The notes: a model not told the origin generated them from the letters alone. A DNA stretch of 64,000 bases from Erythroxylum novogranatense (GCA_029891385.1 CM057230.1:22262847-22326846); one strand, 5' to 3'; shown: positions 20,766-33,545, numbered from the stretch's first letter. Numbers and translations: made by a program.

Positions 20766-23468
20766 GTTTTTTTTACAGAACCGAAAGTTTTCGAAAGTCC
20801 ATAAAGACGCGACATACCAAAAATCCTTTGTTTGAACGGCGGATCATGTCCTCGGGAATTTCCACTTTGATCCTCACACGGTGTTAGGATCCAATGTGTT
20901 AGAAAGCACAGAGTTGCTTAAACATTTTCTTTTTGCTACTTTAAATTTGGACAGACCAATCTTTCTTTCAAGGTTTCGGATCATTCTACATTTGTACTTG
21001 TTAATGAAGCGACATTATGCATGACACCCGGTCACGACTTTGTTGAGTTTGAATCTTGCCCACGCACTTGTTTTATCCTGAACGCAAGATGGACAGGACA
21101 ATTAGATAGCAAACAAGTAGACTGGTAATTCCCCCCCTGAGATGATCATTGCATTCGTTTTCAGGATTACCATAAATAAAAAAAAAAGGGATTCAATTCA
21201 ACAAAATCGTGTAAGTGGTAGTTAGCTTAGTGTGCTTGTAATTGACTTTGCCTAGCTTGTTGCTTAACGCAATTGCTCGACCCCCTTCAAATGCAGCTTA
21301 GCTTGTTTATACTATTTGCTCTCCGAGTTCTCCTCTAATTTATACATTTTGTCCTTGCATCTGCAGCTTAGCAGCAATTTGTTGCCGTTCTTTACTTGAA
21401 CCAAATAGAAAGCCCCAAGGGTGTTATATTCTAGGAGTCCAATCTATATATGTGATTGAGTAAATCCTCCTCTATTTGTTGCGGGTTGAGGATTCCTTCT
21501 CCTTCCCATTCTTCAAACTCCAATTCGTATTTTTCAGAAGAGTGTCGCGGATAGGCTCTGGTAGGATGTTATTAGTGTTATGCAGGCAGCTATCCTGTTT
21601 CAATCTCATTGTCATGTATTAGGCGTAAAACTATAATTACAGTAGCATGTCTCAAAAGCGATATCAGAAGCCAGAAAATGATTAAAAGCTGCTTGGCACC
21701 AAATGGACTTCTTCTCTGCCAACAATCGGGAAAAATCTACCTATTGGAATGAATTGTGGATATTTTGATAATTATTAATATTATAAATAATAAAAATACT
21801 ATTTTATAAAATATTTTTATTTAATAAGAATGTTCATTGAAAAAGATTAAATGACGAATATATAGTTAATCCTTTTCTTAGGCATTTTAAACCAAAAAAA
21901 ATTAAGGTTTGACAAAGATTTTTCGTTTGTAAAATATTACTCGCAGTAGTCCCTTGAGCTGTGTTGCATAAAATAAGTAATCTTTATATGTTGAATAAAA
22001 TATAACAAAGCCTCCAGAATTGACCCAAGTCAACCGTAACTATTTGTTCCATAAGTGTTCCATTAATCCAATCTTTGAACAGAGACAACCTGCTACGAAG
22101 TTTGAAGTTTTGGATTGTCCTTACGTTGGAATCATTCCATCCCCTTAATGTTCCTGGTTAGGTGACAAGACCCCCCATTTCAGCTCGACAGTCTCTGCTA
22201 GATAGTTGTTTCCCAAAATAATGCAAGAAAACAAATAATAGCATAAAACCAGGAGAAAAAAAACATGATTGCACCACAAGCAAACAACGAGTGAAGATTT
22301 GGAATCCAATGTTTGATTTTCATCTTCCTTAAACAAACATAGAAACTATGTGCATAAACAAAAATGAAGCAAATGGTGTAGAATAATAACAAAAACAATT
22401 ATATGCATAAACTAAAATTAAAAAAAAAGTAATCATGTGTTCCTCTCACTATAATACTCTTTGGTTTGTTAATTTTGCTCATAATAGACATTTCTATACA
22501 TAAATGAGATGATTGGTTTCGACTTCCTTCTTCTCTCAACTATAGCAAACTCTACTGAAACAAAGATTAATATATATGTAAGCTCTTCCAATGCTAACGA
22601 AAGTTATAGATCAATCAAAAACATTGATGAACATGGGGCATATGCATGACATTGTCTATACTTTATTCTCTAACAAAATTATTTCTTAGATGGACGTTCC
22701 TTATTTGTTATTTATTTTAACACCCTAACAACTTGTCAATGTTACTGAAGCACTAAACATTAGATATATTCTTGTTACAAAATGGGATTTGAATGGAAAT
22801 TTGGGTCTACTCAAGATATAGGAAGGAAAAGGTTAGAATGGAAGCAAGAAGAACTTATGTCCTCCATATGTATAATGTCATTATTCAATTTGCAAACTCT
22901 TCATTTGACTACCTAAAATAACACGGAAGAGGAAAACACTAATTCTACTAAATTATCATATAATTAAAAATGCACTAATATAGTGTATACCAATTAACTA
23001 TATCTTACTAAGATTTCTTACAGAGGGAAGAAGCTAGACTAATATAATTAAGAAGGTAAATCTAAACCTATCTTCTCTAAACTTTTGAACTTTCCTTCAA
23101 CCAACGTGTAGCATCACCATGTTCCTATTGCAACACATCAGTAATTCCTAAACCTCTTGCCTTCAACCACTACTCACCATTTCAATGATCAACTGGTATA
23201 TGTTTTAAAGTCAGCCTATGAAATGCGTATTTCATGTTTTATTTTCTTATTTTTTTTCTAACGTGGCTACTTTTGTCTATATCTTTCTTCGCATCTCGTA
23301 GAAAATGCTACTGAACAAAGTACAGAAAGGAAATAATTAGAGCCAACTAAATCTTCAGAATCATTTAGAGAGTAAATGACAAACCTTTTCATAGATGATA
23401 AGAGGAACGACTTTGCTTCTCTTGTTCTTTCTTCTTCTTGTTTTTGTAACTACTAGCTAGTATTATAT
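20766..23468. other. intergenic, no gene recognised
   Basis: A frame at about 20850-21130 translates with few stops (for example LSFKVSDHSTFVLVNEA and MTPGHDFVEFESC) but matches nothing I recognise. The rest is AT-rich and non-coding to the eye. Confidence 0.5.
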
Positions 23469-24896
23469 TGTTAGTGTTGGATCGCGTACGGTCCGAATAT
23501 TCACAATACACTACGGAAAAGACCATACAACAATATGATGTAATCGAAAATATCAAAGATGTACGAAAATACTTTATTTTCGTAGATAGGTTGCTTTTTT
23601 TCGGATTTCAAGACACTGCAAACGCGAATGCCCTCTACCGGTATCCACACGAGTATGCACGATCCGGGCTGCGGCTGTGGTGTGCTAGCACGTCCTGAAA
23701 CTTTTCCCGAACGCCGCACGATTTTCCTCTCGGATGGCGGCTAGGGTTTCGTGACAATTGTGTCTATTCTACCTAATGAGACCTAAGCTTCTTTATTTAT
23801 AGAGAAACCTTAATCCCATTGAGGCCCCAATAAGTTTCGGCCCATTATATCTTATATAATAAAAGCCCGACAACTTAATTCAATCTAGCCCAATAAATAT
23901 ATCTACATATATTTATTCAGTACCTAATAAATTAGGCTCAAGAGAACAAGCCTAGATCACATCACTCTTTGTGTGCGACCCTGTAGGCTCATTTGATGTT
24001 GGCAATGGGCTTGATCACACTTCAAGGCCCATAAGTCATAAGCGGCCTCTAGCAAGACATTATGACTACCCAAATCAAATGAGGATCGATAATCCGATTT
24101 AACCTGTAAACATGGTTATAAGCTCAAATCTTTTTGTAACACGATATCAAGATTAATCACAAGGCATGGTACATGTCAACCTTTGATTAATCATAGTTTC
24201 TTGATCCTCAAGTTGACTGATTATAACAAATGACATTGATGACTCTTCATCAATTCATTTGAGCACGGCCATGCATTTCTTCAGTCACACTTGTCAAGAG
24301 GCCCAAATGATATCTCTCTCATTTAAGAGAGGTACAAATCTCATATACGTCATTCACATCCCTCTGCATGATTCATTTGATATCCAACATAAGACTACTT
24401 GTTATTCGGTTAAAAATAACTTAGTCTAATATCAAAACACCGAATTCCTCATGTAGGGAACCATGATGACTTCACGTCAAAGGACTAAAGTCAAATCATA
24501 TTAAGAATCACTAATGACATGAAACCATGTAGTATTCTTTATGTGGGTCGGTCCAATATATGTTCTCTAACATATATCTATGTTTCGATTTGATATCTCA
24601 TATCCATGATCAAGAAACGTGATCATCAATCGAACACATACTAGTCTTAATTCATTATTGTTCCACCAATAATGATCGACTGTGACGATCTAGAATAGTG
24701 TTATAACGCTTATGGTTTTACTATCAAGTCACATACTTGATGACATAAGTCTAATACTATTCATGGAATGTAAATCACATTACATAAACGAAATACATGC
24801 ATATATGAAAGGAATACCTCATAATATATTATTAACAAGTCATAATGTTAATACATGAATCACAAATATCCATTGGCCTAGGGTACACTACTAACA
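23469..24896 (-). mobile_element. copia-type solo LTR
   Basis: On the minus strand it begins TGTTAGTAGTGTACC at 24896 and ends CCAACACTAACA at 23469, so the ends form a TGTTAGT/ACTAACA inverted repeat. A TATA box (23791-23802) is followed by a GC-richer leader and an AATAAA-like signal near 23571, as in an LTR with U3, R and U5. No PBS or polypurine tract adjoins. No 5-bp target duplication is visible (TATAT against GTTAG), so one end may be altered. Confidence 0.75.
23791..23802 (-). promoter_or_regulatory. TATA box of the minus-strand solo LTR
   Basis: CTATAAATAAAG on the minus strand lies about 1.1 kb into the LTR, ahead of a moderately GC-rich leader. Confidence 0.55.
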
Positions 24897-25347
24897 GTTA
24901 GTCAATATTAAAATTCAAGCCTGACGAGTAATAAATGGGAAATTAACTAACGAAATAATAAATTCTCAGTTTCAGTGGTCGTGAGTGAGGTCGCTTTCAG
25001 GTCTGTGATGTTTGTTTTTGGAGAAACCACAAAGTATAAACAAGGTAGCCCATTATTGTTATATGTAAGATCAATAACTCTAAGAACAAAATGAACAGTG
25101 AAGAATGTGGCTATTGAATTGCCAGTTGTGAGAAAAACTTAAGAAGAAGCCATATTAGAAGAAAGAATAAAACAACACAAGAAATATGTTAAAAGCCATA
25201 ACTCCCAATTGAACCACATTGATACCTAATATTTGGGATCACATTGATACAAAAATATAGAAGCCTGCTCAATCTTGCCTCCTTAATACACGACAAGCGT
25301 GAAAAGAAAAAGAAATTCCCCATTTTTTTAAACCCCAAAAAAAGTCT
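24897..25347. other. intergenic, no gene seen
   Basis: AT-rich sequence without recognisable coding frames or repeats. Confidence 0.6.
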
Positions 25348-25620
25348 ATATATTGCAATGTTTTAAAAAACGGACCGGACATCGAACCGGTCGAAGGAAA
25401 GCTTTAAGGTTTAGAGGTTCAACCGGTAGTGAACCGCTATCAAATCGGAATATAATAAATAAGATGAAAATTTTATAAGAATAAATAAAAATAAAATATT
25501 TTATTGAAATGAAAAATACACCAATGTTTATTATTATCTAATGAACTAAAAATAAATAAATATGAGTCCAATATAAAACTTAAAAAACATTTAAGAGAAA
25601 ATTTGTATTTCTGAAGGAAG

Positions 25621-26005
25621 TTATGTCTCATTATCGTCAAAAGCTCCAAATTCTCTAACCCTATTTAAAGATTCGTAAACTACGGTTCCATCCAAAGTAT
25701 TTGCATCCACTTCTTCTACTGCATTAAAATAAATTACAAATTAGTAACGTATGAAATTATTCTCAATTGTAAACTTGTAATACAGTATAATTTTAACTTA
25801 AATATAATCAAAATAAGATATGAACTGACCATCAGTAGATGTTCTTGATTCATTTGTTGTGACGAATGCATTTTCTTCATAAATGGTCCTTTCAAGTTCA
25901 TTATAATCAAGATCAGGCGATGGTTCTTCTTCTTCGATCCAAAAATCAGTATGTTCAATACAATCAATATCAATTGGATCATACGTTCTCTTCTTATTAA
26001 GCACT
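25621..26005 (-). pseudogene. hAT transposase, last two exons only
   Basis: Minus-strand exon 26005-25830 translates to LNKKRTYDPIDIDCIEH, TDFWIEEEEPSPDLDYNEL and onwards. It is joined by GT (25829-25828) and AG (25720-25719) to the final exon 25718-25621, which ends REFGAFDDNET. The DPID....FW.EEE segment is the acidic C-terminal tail seen after the dimerisation region of plant hAT transposases. The catalytic core and BED zinc finger are not present in the element, so the protein cannot act. The splice sites keep the frame, which suggests the loss of upstream exons was a single event. Confidence 0.72.
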
Positions 26006-26039
26006 CTGAACACATAATAGAGCAATTATAAAGTCAATA

Positions 26040-26640
26040 ACAAAAATAAAATTATTGAAATAAAAACAAAAATATAAAATACATGTTCTTCATTTGCAGA
26101 TTATAAGTAACGTAAATAAGGTCATTAAGACTTTGATGTTCCAAACGATTACGTTTCTTTGTATGAATACGTTTTTCATGACATTGATAGAATATTGTTG
26201 TTGAGTTTATTATAGAATTTATTGATAACTACAAATTTTTTATATTATATTTTATAAAAGTTATTAATTAGCTATTTGTAACATTTTGAACTGTTATACA
26301 TTAACTTTAAAATGTTACAAAAGAGTTTTATGCAACATTACTAAAATGCTATTGTTGAATCTATTACGATATTTATTAATAACAAATAATTGAATTTATG
26401 TTACATTTTATAACCCATATAAATTGGTTAACATGACATTCATAAACCGTTATAAATTATTATTTTTACCTTCGCCAAATGTTGTGGATATAAGTTTCAT
26501 AACACTTCTAAAATGCTCTAAATTATTGTTTAATAATAATATTAAAAAATATGTTATTATTGAATTTATGATAACATTTGTTGATATAAATAAATTTAAT
26601 ACAATGGTTCTGTGTTTGCTGTTTATATATGGTGTCCTAA
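26040..26640. other. AT-rich filler inside the hAT element
   Basis: Dispersed AACATTT/ATGTTAC motifs recur, and a loosely similar stretch lies at 34840-35060. No gene is seen. Confidence 0.45.
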
Positions 26641-27034
26641 AGAAGAAGGTCAGTTCTACCCTAGTCGAGTGGCAAGGTGGTGGCTCAAGCAGTCTCTTGA
26701 ATCAATCCATCTATTTGCCCATTTACATAACTTAGCGGACTAGCCTACGGAACATATTTCGTTACTGTGTCAAAGTAAGTGTCAGATGAGTTGCAACCAT
26801 GGTGAAACCCACCCATTTGATAGCTTCTCGTACGCTCAAACCTACATGAGCTACTGGTTGACGAACTCATGCTACTTGACAAGCCTATCTCAGAAGGGAA
26901 AGAAAACTGTCGATTTAAGGTGTGTGGTCCATCATTAAGAGATTGTAAAGCTCCGTTTTATCCAATTCCCTTCCCAATAGCACGTTCATCATCAAACAAG
27001 TCGTTGATAATATCAAGATGTGGAATATCATCTG

Positions 27035-27400
27035 TCACCACACCAGCATCTCAAACAACTTTCTGGCCTTTTCAAGCTCCCCATTGCGTGCATAGCAAGT
27101 AATGATCAAAGTCCATATAAAGAGGTCCCTTTCAGGCATTCTAGAGAACAAGTCATAAGCTTCCTTAGTCCTATCAGCTATCACTATGCAAATACCCAGA
27201 AAGCATGGTGTTCCAAGAAACCAAGTTTCTGCTAGGCATTTTATCAAACAGACTGCGTGCATCATCGACTTTGCCATTTTTAGCAAGGGAAGAGACCATG
27301 GAATTGTACGAGACTACGTTCTTCTGTGCCATTTCTGAGAAAACTTCAATGGCATCTTCAATTTGTCCCAATTTTCCCAACTGGGTAATCTTAAAATTGT
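27035..27400 (-). pseudogene. PPR protein fragment captured in the hAT element
   Basis: Minus-strand translation gives FKITQLGKLGQIEDAIEVF, QKNVVSYNSMVSSLAKNG, DDARSLFDKMPSRNLVSWN and, after a frameshift near 27180, EAYDLFSRMPERDLFIW and YARNGELEKARKLFE. These are successive 31-35-residue pentatricopeptide repeats of the PLS class, which bind organellar RNA in intact proteins. Only about four repeats survive. It is fused at about 27395 to the UGP3-like fragment. Sequence further left (26770-27030) may be another captured piece that I cannot assign. Confidence 0.82.
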
Positions 27401-28528
27401 TCAATCTCCCCCAAACTCTCAATTAATTTCCTCAAATCATCAATTCTATCCTCTTCCAAACCGAACGAAATACTTTTCTCCAAACGCTTACCATCTCCAC
27501 TCAAATCAAAGCTCTCGATCATCTCCACCAACGCCCAAAGCGCTTTCTTCACCGAGCCTCTAGACGACTGCAGTTCTTCACTCTCCGTGAACTCCATCCC
27601 CGAGTTAAGCACGTGCTGTTGTCCCGCCGCAACCAAGCACTTGAACAAAAACAACTCGCACGAGCCTAAATTTAGAGCAGCAAAAAGCCTCGCTAACGAA
27701 TTTGTTGGACCCCGATCTTTGAGTGAAAATTTGGATTATGAAAATAAAATTTAAGAAGTGCTTTGAGTATGTATTGTGTAATAGAGGACTTAAAATTAAA
27801 GGATATTGATAAGAAAAGAAATAATTTGATTTTGATATCTTTGGAGTTTTGAGTGGATTGGTGTGGTTTATGAAATTAAGTGGATGAGTTGATTGAAATT
27901 AAGTTGAAAATCATGAATAAAAAGAGAAAGAGTGAAAATATGAAAATTGTGAAATAGTTGACTTTTTGGCCTTAGAAAGTTGACTTTTGATTTAGGCATA
28001 ATTTGAGAAAATGGTCTTCTGAAAACTTGTAGATTATGTTAAGAGCTTTCTGTAGACATAAAGTTTGCAATTTTTCGATATCGGGAGTGAAAGTTATGAT
28101 CAGTCAAAGTTTATGTTTGATAGGGTTTGACTTTTATTATGGTTGGAACTTTGACTGAGAAATTAACTTAATTAGAGGTTAATTGAGTTTTGATGTTCTT
28201 CATTAAAATTGAAGGGTTTGTTTTTATTTTTATTTCGATATAAAATATGCAATTTTTCGATATCGGAATAATAAGTTATGATTTTTACAAGTTTATATTG
28301 TGGTTTTAGCATGATTATTAGAGGATAGTATCTTTGACCGGAAAATGGACTCCTGTAGGAGTCAAATTGATTTTTATGTCCTTCATGGAAGATGTAGAGC
28401 TTCCTTCAAGCTTTTTATAGAGACTAAGTTTGTCAAAATTGGAGTTCGGGATTAAGAGTTATGAATTTTGAAAGTTTTGGATTTTTCATGAAAAAAAAAT
28501 GAAAAAAAGAAAAATGTATCATCCCCGT

Positions 28529-28608
28529 TGCTAGGGCGACGCGTCACCAGGGTGACGGCGAGCGTTTGGCTCGCATCACCAGGGCGACGCGTCACCAGGG
28601 TGACCTCG
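28529..28608 (+). repeat. GC-rich tandem motif in the long LTR
   Basis: CAGGGCGACGCGTCACCAGG is present twice within about 80 bp and stands out in an AT-rich background. LTR-B has a comparable GTCGCGACG patch at 16690-16720. Confidence 0.75.
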
Positions 28609-31444
28609 CCCTAATACGACGTTGTTTTGCTCCTTTAGTTTTCTTGCTTCCTCCTCCAATCCGACCTTTGTTCACTATTTTGCTCATATCTTTTCCGTCC
28701 GACATCCGATTGAGTTGATTCTTGTGGCGTTGGATTTATAAGACAATTATCTACATCCTCATATAAATTTGTGAATTTTTGAGATTAAATTAATGGTGAT
28801 TAATTTAATCAAAGTGAGTCGGGAAATTTTCCCAGCATAGTTCAGTGTTTTGTGAAATTCGGGATCTACAGAGATCCGATTGAAGCGATTCTTGAGGAGA
28901 AATAAAGCTAAGACAAGGGGATACAAATCATATGAAGAAATGAAATGTCAATTTTGCCCCTAAGACTTTTAATTTGTGAATTTAAGTTCGGATTAGGGTG
29001 TAATTTTCGGATTGGGAAAACCTGAGAGTATTTTGAGCATAACTTTTGATCTGGGAATGGAAATGAGGTGATTCTTGTTTTGAATTAAACTAGAGACATA
29101 TGGATACAATTGTTATGAAGACATTGAGTTTCAATTCTGAGATTAAGAATGCGAAATTTTGGACGGAAATAATCGTACATGGAAAATGTGTTAGAATATG
29201 GATATACCCGAACTGTTTTGAGCATAACTTTTGATGTAGTAATCGGAATTGAGCGCGGTCAGTGGTGTTGGATTCGTATGTTTGAGAGGAACATTTCTTG
29301 AGAAGGAAGTTTTGACAAATTCTTTCAAATTGATAGTGCGAATCAGACCCGCAAGTGAACATGACTTAAAGTAACAAGTCAAGGGCATTTTGGTCTTTTA
29401 ATCAAATTTTAAATGACATGGCATCAAGCAATGGGATGAATTGTTGTGTATGGAAGAATCTAGATAATGAAAGAAGAGAATAAAGAGTAGAACACGTTGA
29501 TGATAAGCATGAGAGGATTGACTAAGTCAAATGTTCTTTTTACTTTGATATTTCATGGTTTAGTGCCATCCACGTGGACTCCTCCCATCCTTAAGTCTTT
29601 AATGTCTTTTAAAGTTAAAGACATGAATATATTAGAGGATTTTGGGGAGTGATGTTCGACGGTGTTGTGTAAAGAGATGAGAGGAGTGAAATTTTCTTTA
29701 AAAAAATGAGATTTCCCAAGCTTCTCTCATAGTTGTACACGATTCTCTCATCTCCAAGCTCCTCCATTGTTTGGATGAAGCAAGAAAAGGAAAGCTTGTC
29801 TTTGGAGCTTAAAATCCAAAATCTAGAGAGAGAAGGTAAGAGAGAGAAAATTGAGTTTTGAATTTTGATGAATTTTGTCGGTTGTTTTAGCTTGATATTG
29901 TTATGGATTTGAGTTTTATGAAGTTAATTTTTAGAGATTTTGTTTAGATGATGCTTAATTTTTGATTAATTTGAAAGTGGGGTTATGTCAAATTTTGAGA
30001 ATTAGGGTTTTGTAAAATTGACGGTTTAGACTGCTTGAATTAGTGATGAATTTGGATATTTATAGCTTAGGGAATTTTTAAGTTAAAGAAGGAAGGAGGA
30101 ATTTGGAGAATTGACGATTTGGACAAGCTTCTGGCATTAATTCGAGGTGGGTAGCATATTTATATTTTAATCTGTAAGCTTAATACGAATTTTCGAAAAT
30201 TTAAGAAAGCAAAATGTGAAATTTTGATAAATTATTGTTTTGTAAATGTTTGAAATTATGATTTCCGAATGTTTTCTGGAAAATGTTTATAAGCTTAAAT
30301 TCATTGTTTTAAATGATTTGATAAATTGATAGAAACTTCTGAAAGTACATTTGTTGTGTATGCATTATTCAATTGCTGAAATTATTGTTTGATTGAATGA
30401 TTTGATTGTTGAATTTAGTGAACGATAGATTGAATAAATTGAGTTGTATGCATTTTGTGGAAAATTTGAAGAAAAGTAAGATTTTGAAAAGTGCATTCGG
30501 CAATTCAATCTTTGTTTTCGCCACGTGTTATGTGGGTTCGGTTAGGTCCTTTGGTGAGTCGTTGTCTCTATTTGTATAGCCTTAGCCGGCTGCCCGCTAG
30601 GGCACGGAGCTCGTTTTGGACTCCTCATGGCTATCTTGGGTATTATGCGGGAAAGTGTAGACGTTTCATTCACGATCGCATGGACCGCTATGCGAGAATG
30701 TGCGAGACGTTCATTTTGGACCGAACTGCACCATTTTGATATGTTTTGTGATTTTTGATTTTGTTTATGTGCATGAAATTTCTCCGATGTGATTGCATTC
30801 ATGTTTATGAGAAAATTTTGAGAAGAAAAAAAAGAAAAGGGATTTTTAACCAGGAAAATTTTAGAAATTTGATATGTAAAGTTTGGAAAATTGAAAAGGG
30901 TTTGAGAAAAATATTTGAAAGTTAAAAAGTTTGAAAACTACGGCTTTTGGCAAAAAGCTTGTGAAAAATGATTTCCGCTTATTTATCGATTTATAAATAT
31001 GTTATCCACGAGCTTTCGAGCTCACCCCCCCTTTCATCTCCATCTCTAGGTTTCGAGCAGGAGATCGGATGAAAGAATGTGAAGGCTTATGGTCCGTTTT
31101 TGCATCGTTAGTATGGTTGTGGAAATATTGAGATTTGGAATATTTTGTAAATGGTTTGAATTTCCATTAAGTGATTATGATGTTTTCGAATGTATGAAGA
31201 TTATGGTGAATGTTTGAGAGTAAGAAATTGTATATGATTTGGAAATTTGTATATGAGTTTGGTATTGAAGTGAGAATTATGGAAGTATTAGATTTAGGTT
31301 TGCGTCTTGCTGGTGTTTGGATTCCGGACGGGAGAGTCCGATGATTTCGACATCTGCTTGGCTTTTTAAGTGTATTTCTTTACCCCTGAAGGTTTGGTTA
31401 GGATTAAAGCAAGTTATCTGCCGAAATTTGATAGATAATAATTT

Positions 31445-32570
31445 GAAAAAGAAAAATAAATAAGAAGTAGTTGATTTGGATGAGACTTATGATTTGTATG
31501 AAAGATGGCTAAAGTGTGGAAGAATTTTGGCATAAGAAAGAAAAAAAAAAGAAATTGAGTAAAAATGGTTATAAGGAAAAAGAAAAAAATTATACCGAAT
31601 TTTGGAACGTCTTAGGGTTTCCAACGCGATTATGTTCATTCGATCGTTTTCTTTGATTATTGTTCTCGGATGTCGGATATGTTTCAGTTTAATTGATTAT
31701 TCCGATTTAGTTCGTTCGCTTTGTTATTCGTATTCCAATTCGCGACTTTCCGCACTTTGTTTCACTTTTTCGTTTCTGTTTTTCGGTTGGGATCCGGTTC
31801 CGAGAACCCGATCTGGGAACCGGATCCCAACCGAAAAACGGAAACAATTTCTTAAGGATTTCTAAAAGTCATACTCTCATCTCACAGAAATACAAGCTAT
31901 ATCAATGTCTCCCAATTCATTATGCAATTCACATTTCAAGTTCCACAAACGCATGTTTCTAATCAATCATATTCTTAACACCCAAATCGAATCAATCACT
32001 TGAATTCGTCAAATAGTCATGCACATCAATTTCACATTCCTAAAGACAATCATATTTCTTTCATCAAAATCAAATGATCACCTAGCACACTCTCACAAAT
32101 TCACTCTTATCTTTACAAACTCTTATCAATTCCTTATTCATACTCATATGCCCAAGTAAGATCATATTACTGGGCTCTGATACCATAAATGTTGGGACCC
32201 GATCCGGGAATCGGATCCCAACCGGAAAACGGAAACAAAAAAGTGAAACAAAGTGCGGAAAGTCGCGAATTGGAATACGAATAACAAAGCAAACGAACTA
32301 AATCAGAATAATCAATTAAACTGAAACATATCCGACATCCGAGAACAATAATCAAAGAAAACGATCGAATGAACATAATCGCGTTGGAAACCCTAAGACG
32401 TTCCAAAATCCGGTATAAATTTTTTTTTCTTTTTCCTTATAACCATTTTTACTCAATTTCTTTCTTTTTTTTCTTTCTTATGCCAAAATTCTTCCACACT
32501 TTAGCCATCTTTCATACAAATCATAAGTCTCATCCGAAATCAACTACTTCTTATTTATTTTTCTTTTTCA
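31445..32570. repeat. large inverted repeat (fold-back), arms about 355 bp
   Basis: Left arm about 31445-31799 and right arm about 32211-32570 are near-identical reverse complements, with a spacer of about 410 bp. Each arm holds the same spurious 60-80-residue frame (MERLRVSNAIMFIRSF...) reading inwards. Transcription across it would give a long hairpin RNA. A further 24-bp hairpin lies at the left arm tip (31776-31838). Confidence 0.88.
32174..32185 (-). other. primer-binding site, tRNA-Met type, reversed
   Basis: GCTCTGATACCA on the plus strand is the reverse complement of TGGTATCAGAGC, the usual plant copia PBS. It lies 4 bp from the TGTTGGGACCC that opens the right part of the fold-back (32190), as expected for an LTR end followed by a PBS on the minus strand. 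Confidence 0.8.
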
Positions 32571-33545
32571 GCCGTTATGCTGCCGAAATTTCGATAAAAT
32601 GAGAATATAGTGTAATTTGATATTTGTATGGATTTGTATAAGATTTTGTATGATTGCTAAGTTTTGGATTTAAGATTAAATTTCCTATGGAAATTATATG
32701 GATGTGATTGATGTAAGAAATGAGAATAAGAAAAAAAAATTATACCGGATTTTGGAATATATCTTAGTTTAGATCTCCAACGCGACGCTTTTCGCTGTTC
32801 TTTATTTCCGGATGTCGGATGTGTTTGCTTTGGTTCGATCTGTTGCGTATCCGTTTCGATTCTGTATTCGATTCGCGTTTCGTTTTGATTCGGTATTTTG
32901 TATATCTTTTCGCTTCGAAATCTGTTCGTTTGGTTCGATTAGTTATTGTTTCCGTTTCCATTCGATTCCGTTTCCTCCGTTCACATTCATTTTTCGGTTG
33001 GGATCCGGTTTCCGGATCGGGTCCCAACAGAATTTTTACGAGACTCAAAGAATGCGCGAACTCTCAAGTCAGAATCAAGCACAGCGAGCTTTGGAGCCAA
33101 AGTCTTGGAGTTAGCGATCTTTGACCGGAGAGATCTCACAGGCATCTGTCTCCTTCATTTCCTCCAGCTTGTGTTTGGTCAAGTAGGCGACTTTACCTTT
33201 GCTAATTGCAAATCCACTAGCGGCTACTGCCACCGACTTCATATAGCGATGGGAAGATGCTTCTAAGCCTCATCCATCAATTTATTCACATAAACCTGAA
33301 CAGTCACAAACTCACAATACCCAAACCCAGAAGATTGAACAGTCACAATATCTTTGTTTCATCATATTAAGATCTAGAGAAGATTTTCCAATCCATTAAT
33401 AAAAGATTAAACTTTCCTTTCTCAAAATTTTGGAAAATAAACAGTTAAGAGCTAACCGGACTCGATTACTTACTCAGACATGTCATTTTTCTTCGTCTTC
33501 TTCTTCTTCTCATATTCATCTCCAAAACTTGAACTCCTAAATGAA

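Larger units (their letters stand above)
27703..33029 (+). mobile_element. LTR retroelement (large Gypsy-like LTR plus rearranged end) in the UGP3-like exon
   Basis: It starts TGTTGGACCCCGATC at 27703 and ends GGATCGGGTCCCAACA at 33029. The 5-bp duplication GAATT flanks it (27698-27702 and 33030-33034). About 27703-31800 reads as one very long LTR with a GC-rich tandem patch (28529-28608), a GTGGGT donor-like site (30147) and an acceptor-like site (31049). Then come a fold-back (31445-32570) and a second LTR-end copy (32573-33029). No gag or pol is seen. It is either a solo LTR rearranged at its 3' end or a strongly deleted element. Confidence 0.72.
27391..33145 (-). pseudogene. UGP3-like (chloroplast UDP-glucose pyrophosphorylase 3) exon fragment, split by an LTR element
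   Basis: Two minus-strand pieces, 33145-33030 and 27702-27391, join in one open frame when the LTR element and one GAATT copy are removed. The frame contains KLAVLDSDLRVRAFFESRK, CELFLFKCLVAAGQQHVL, KKALWALVEMIESFDLSG and LRKLIESLGEIEQF. From memory this matches the N-terminal region of plant UTP-glucose-1-phosphate uridylyltransferase 3, a plastid enzyme that makes UDP-glucose for sulfolipid synthesis. No stop interrupts the joined frame. It ends at the fusion to PPR sequence. The catalytic domain is absent, so it is a captured fragment, not a gene. Confidence 0.65.

Noticed and set aside
20800..20860. KNPLFERR resembling part of ribosomal protein eL8
   Set aside because: Only about eight residues agree, with stops around; too short to support.
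31602..32406. Two matching frames (MERLRVSNAIMFIRSF...) on opposite strands
   Set aside because: They are the two arms of the inverted repeat in LTR sequence; the frames have no known domain and no separate evidence of coding.
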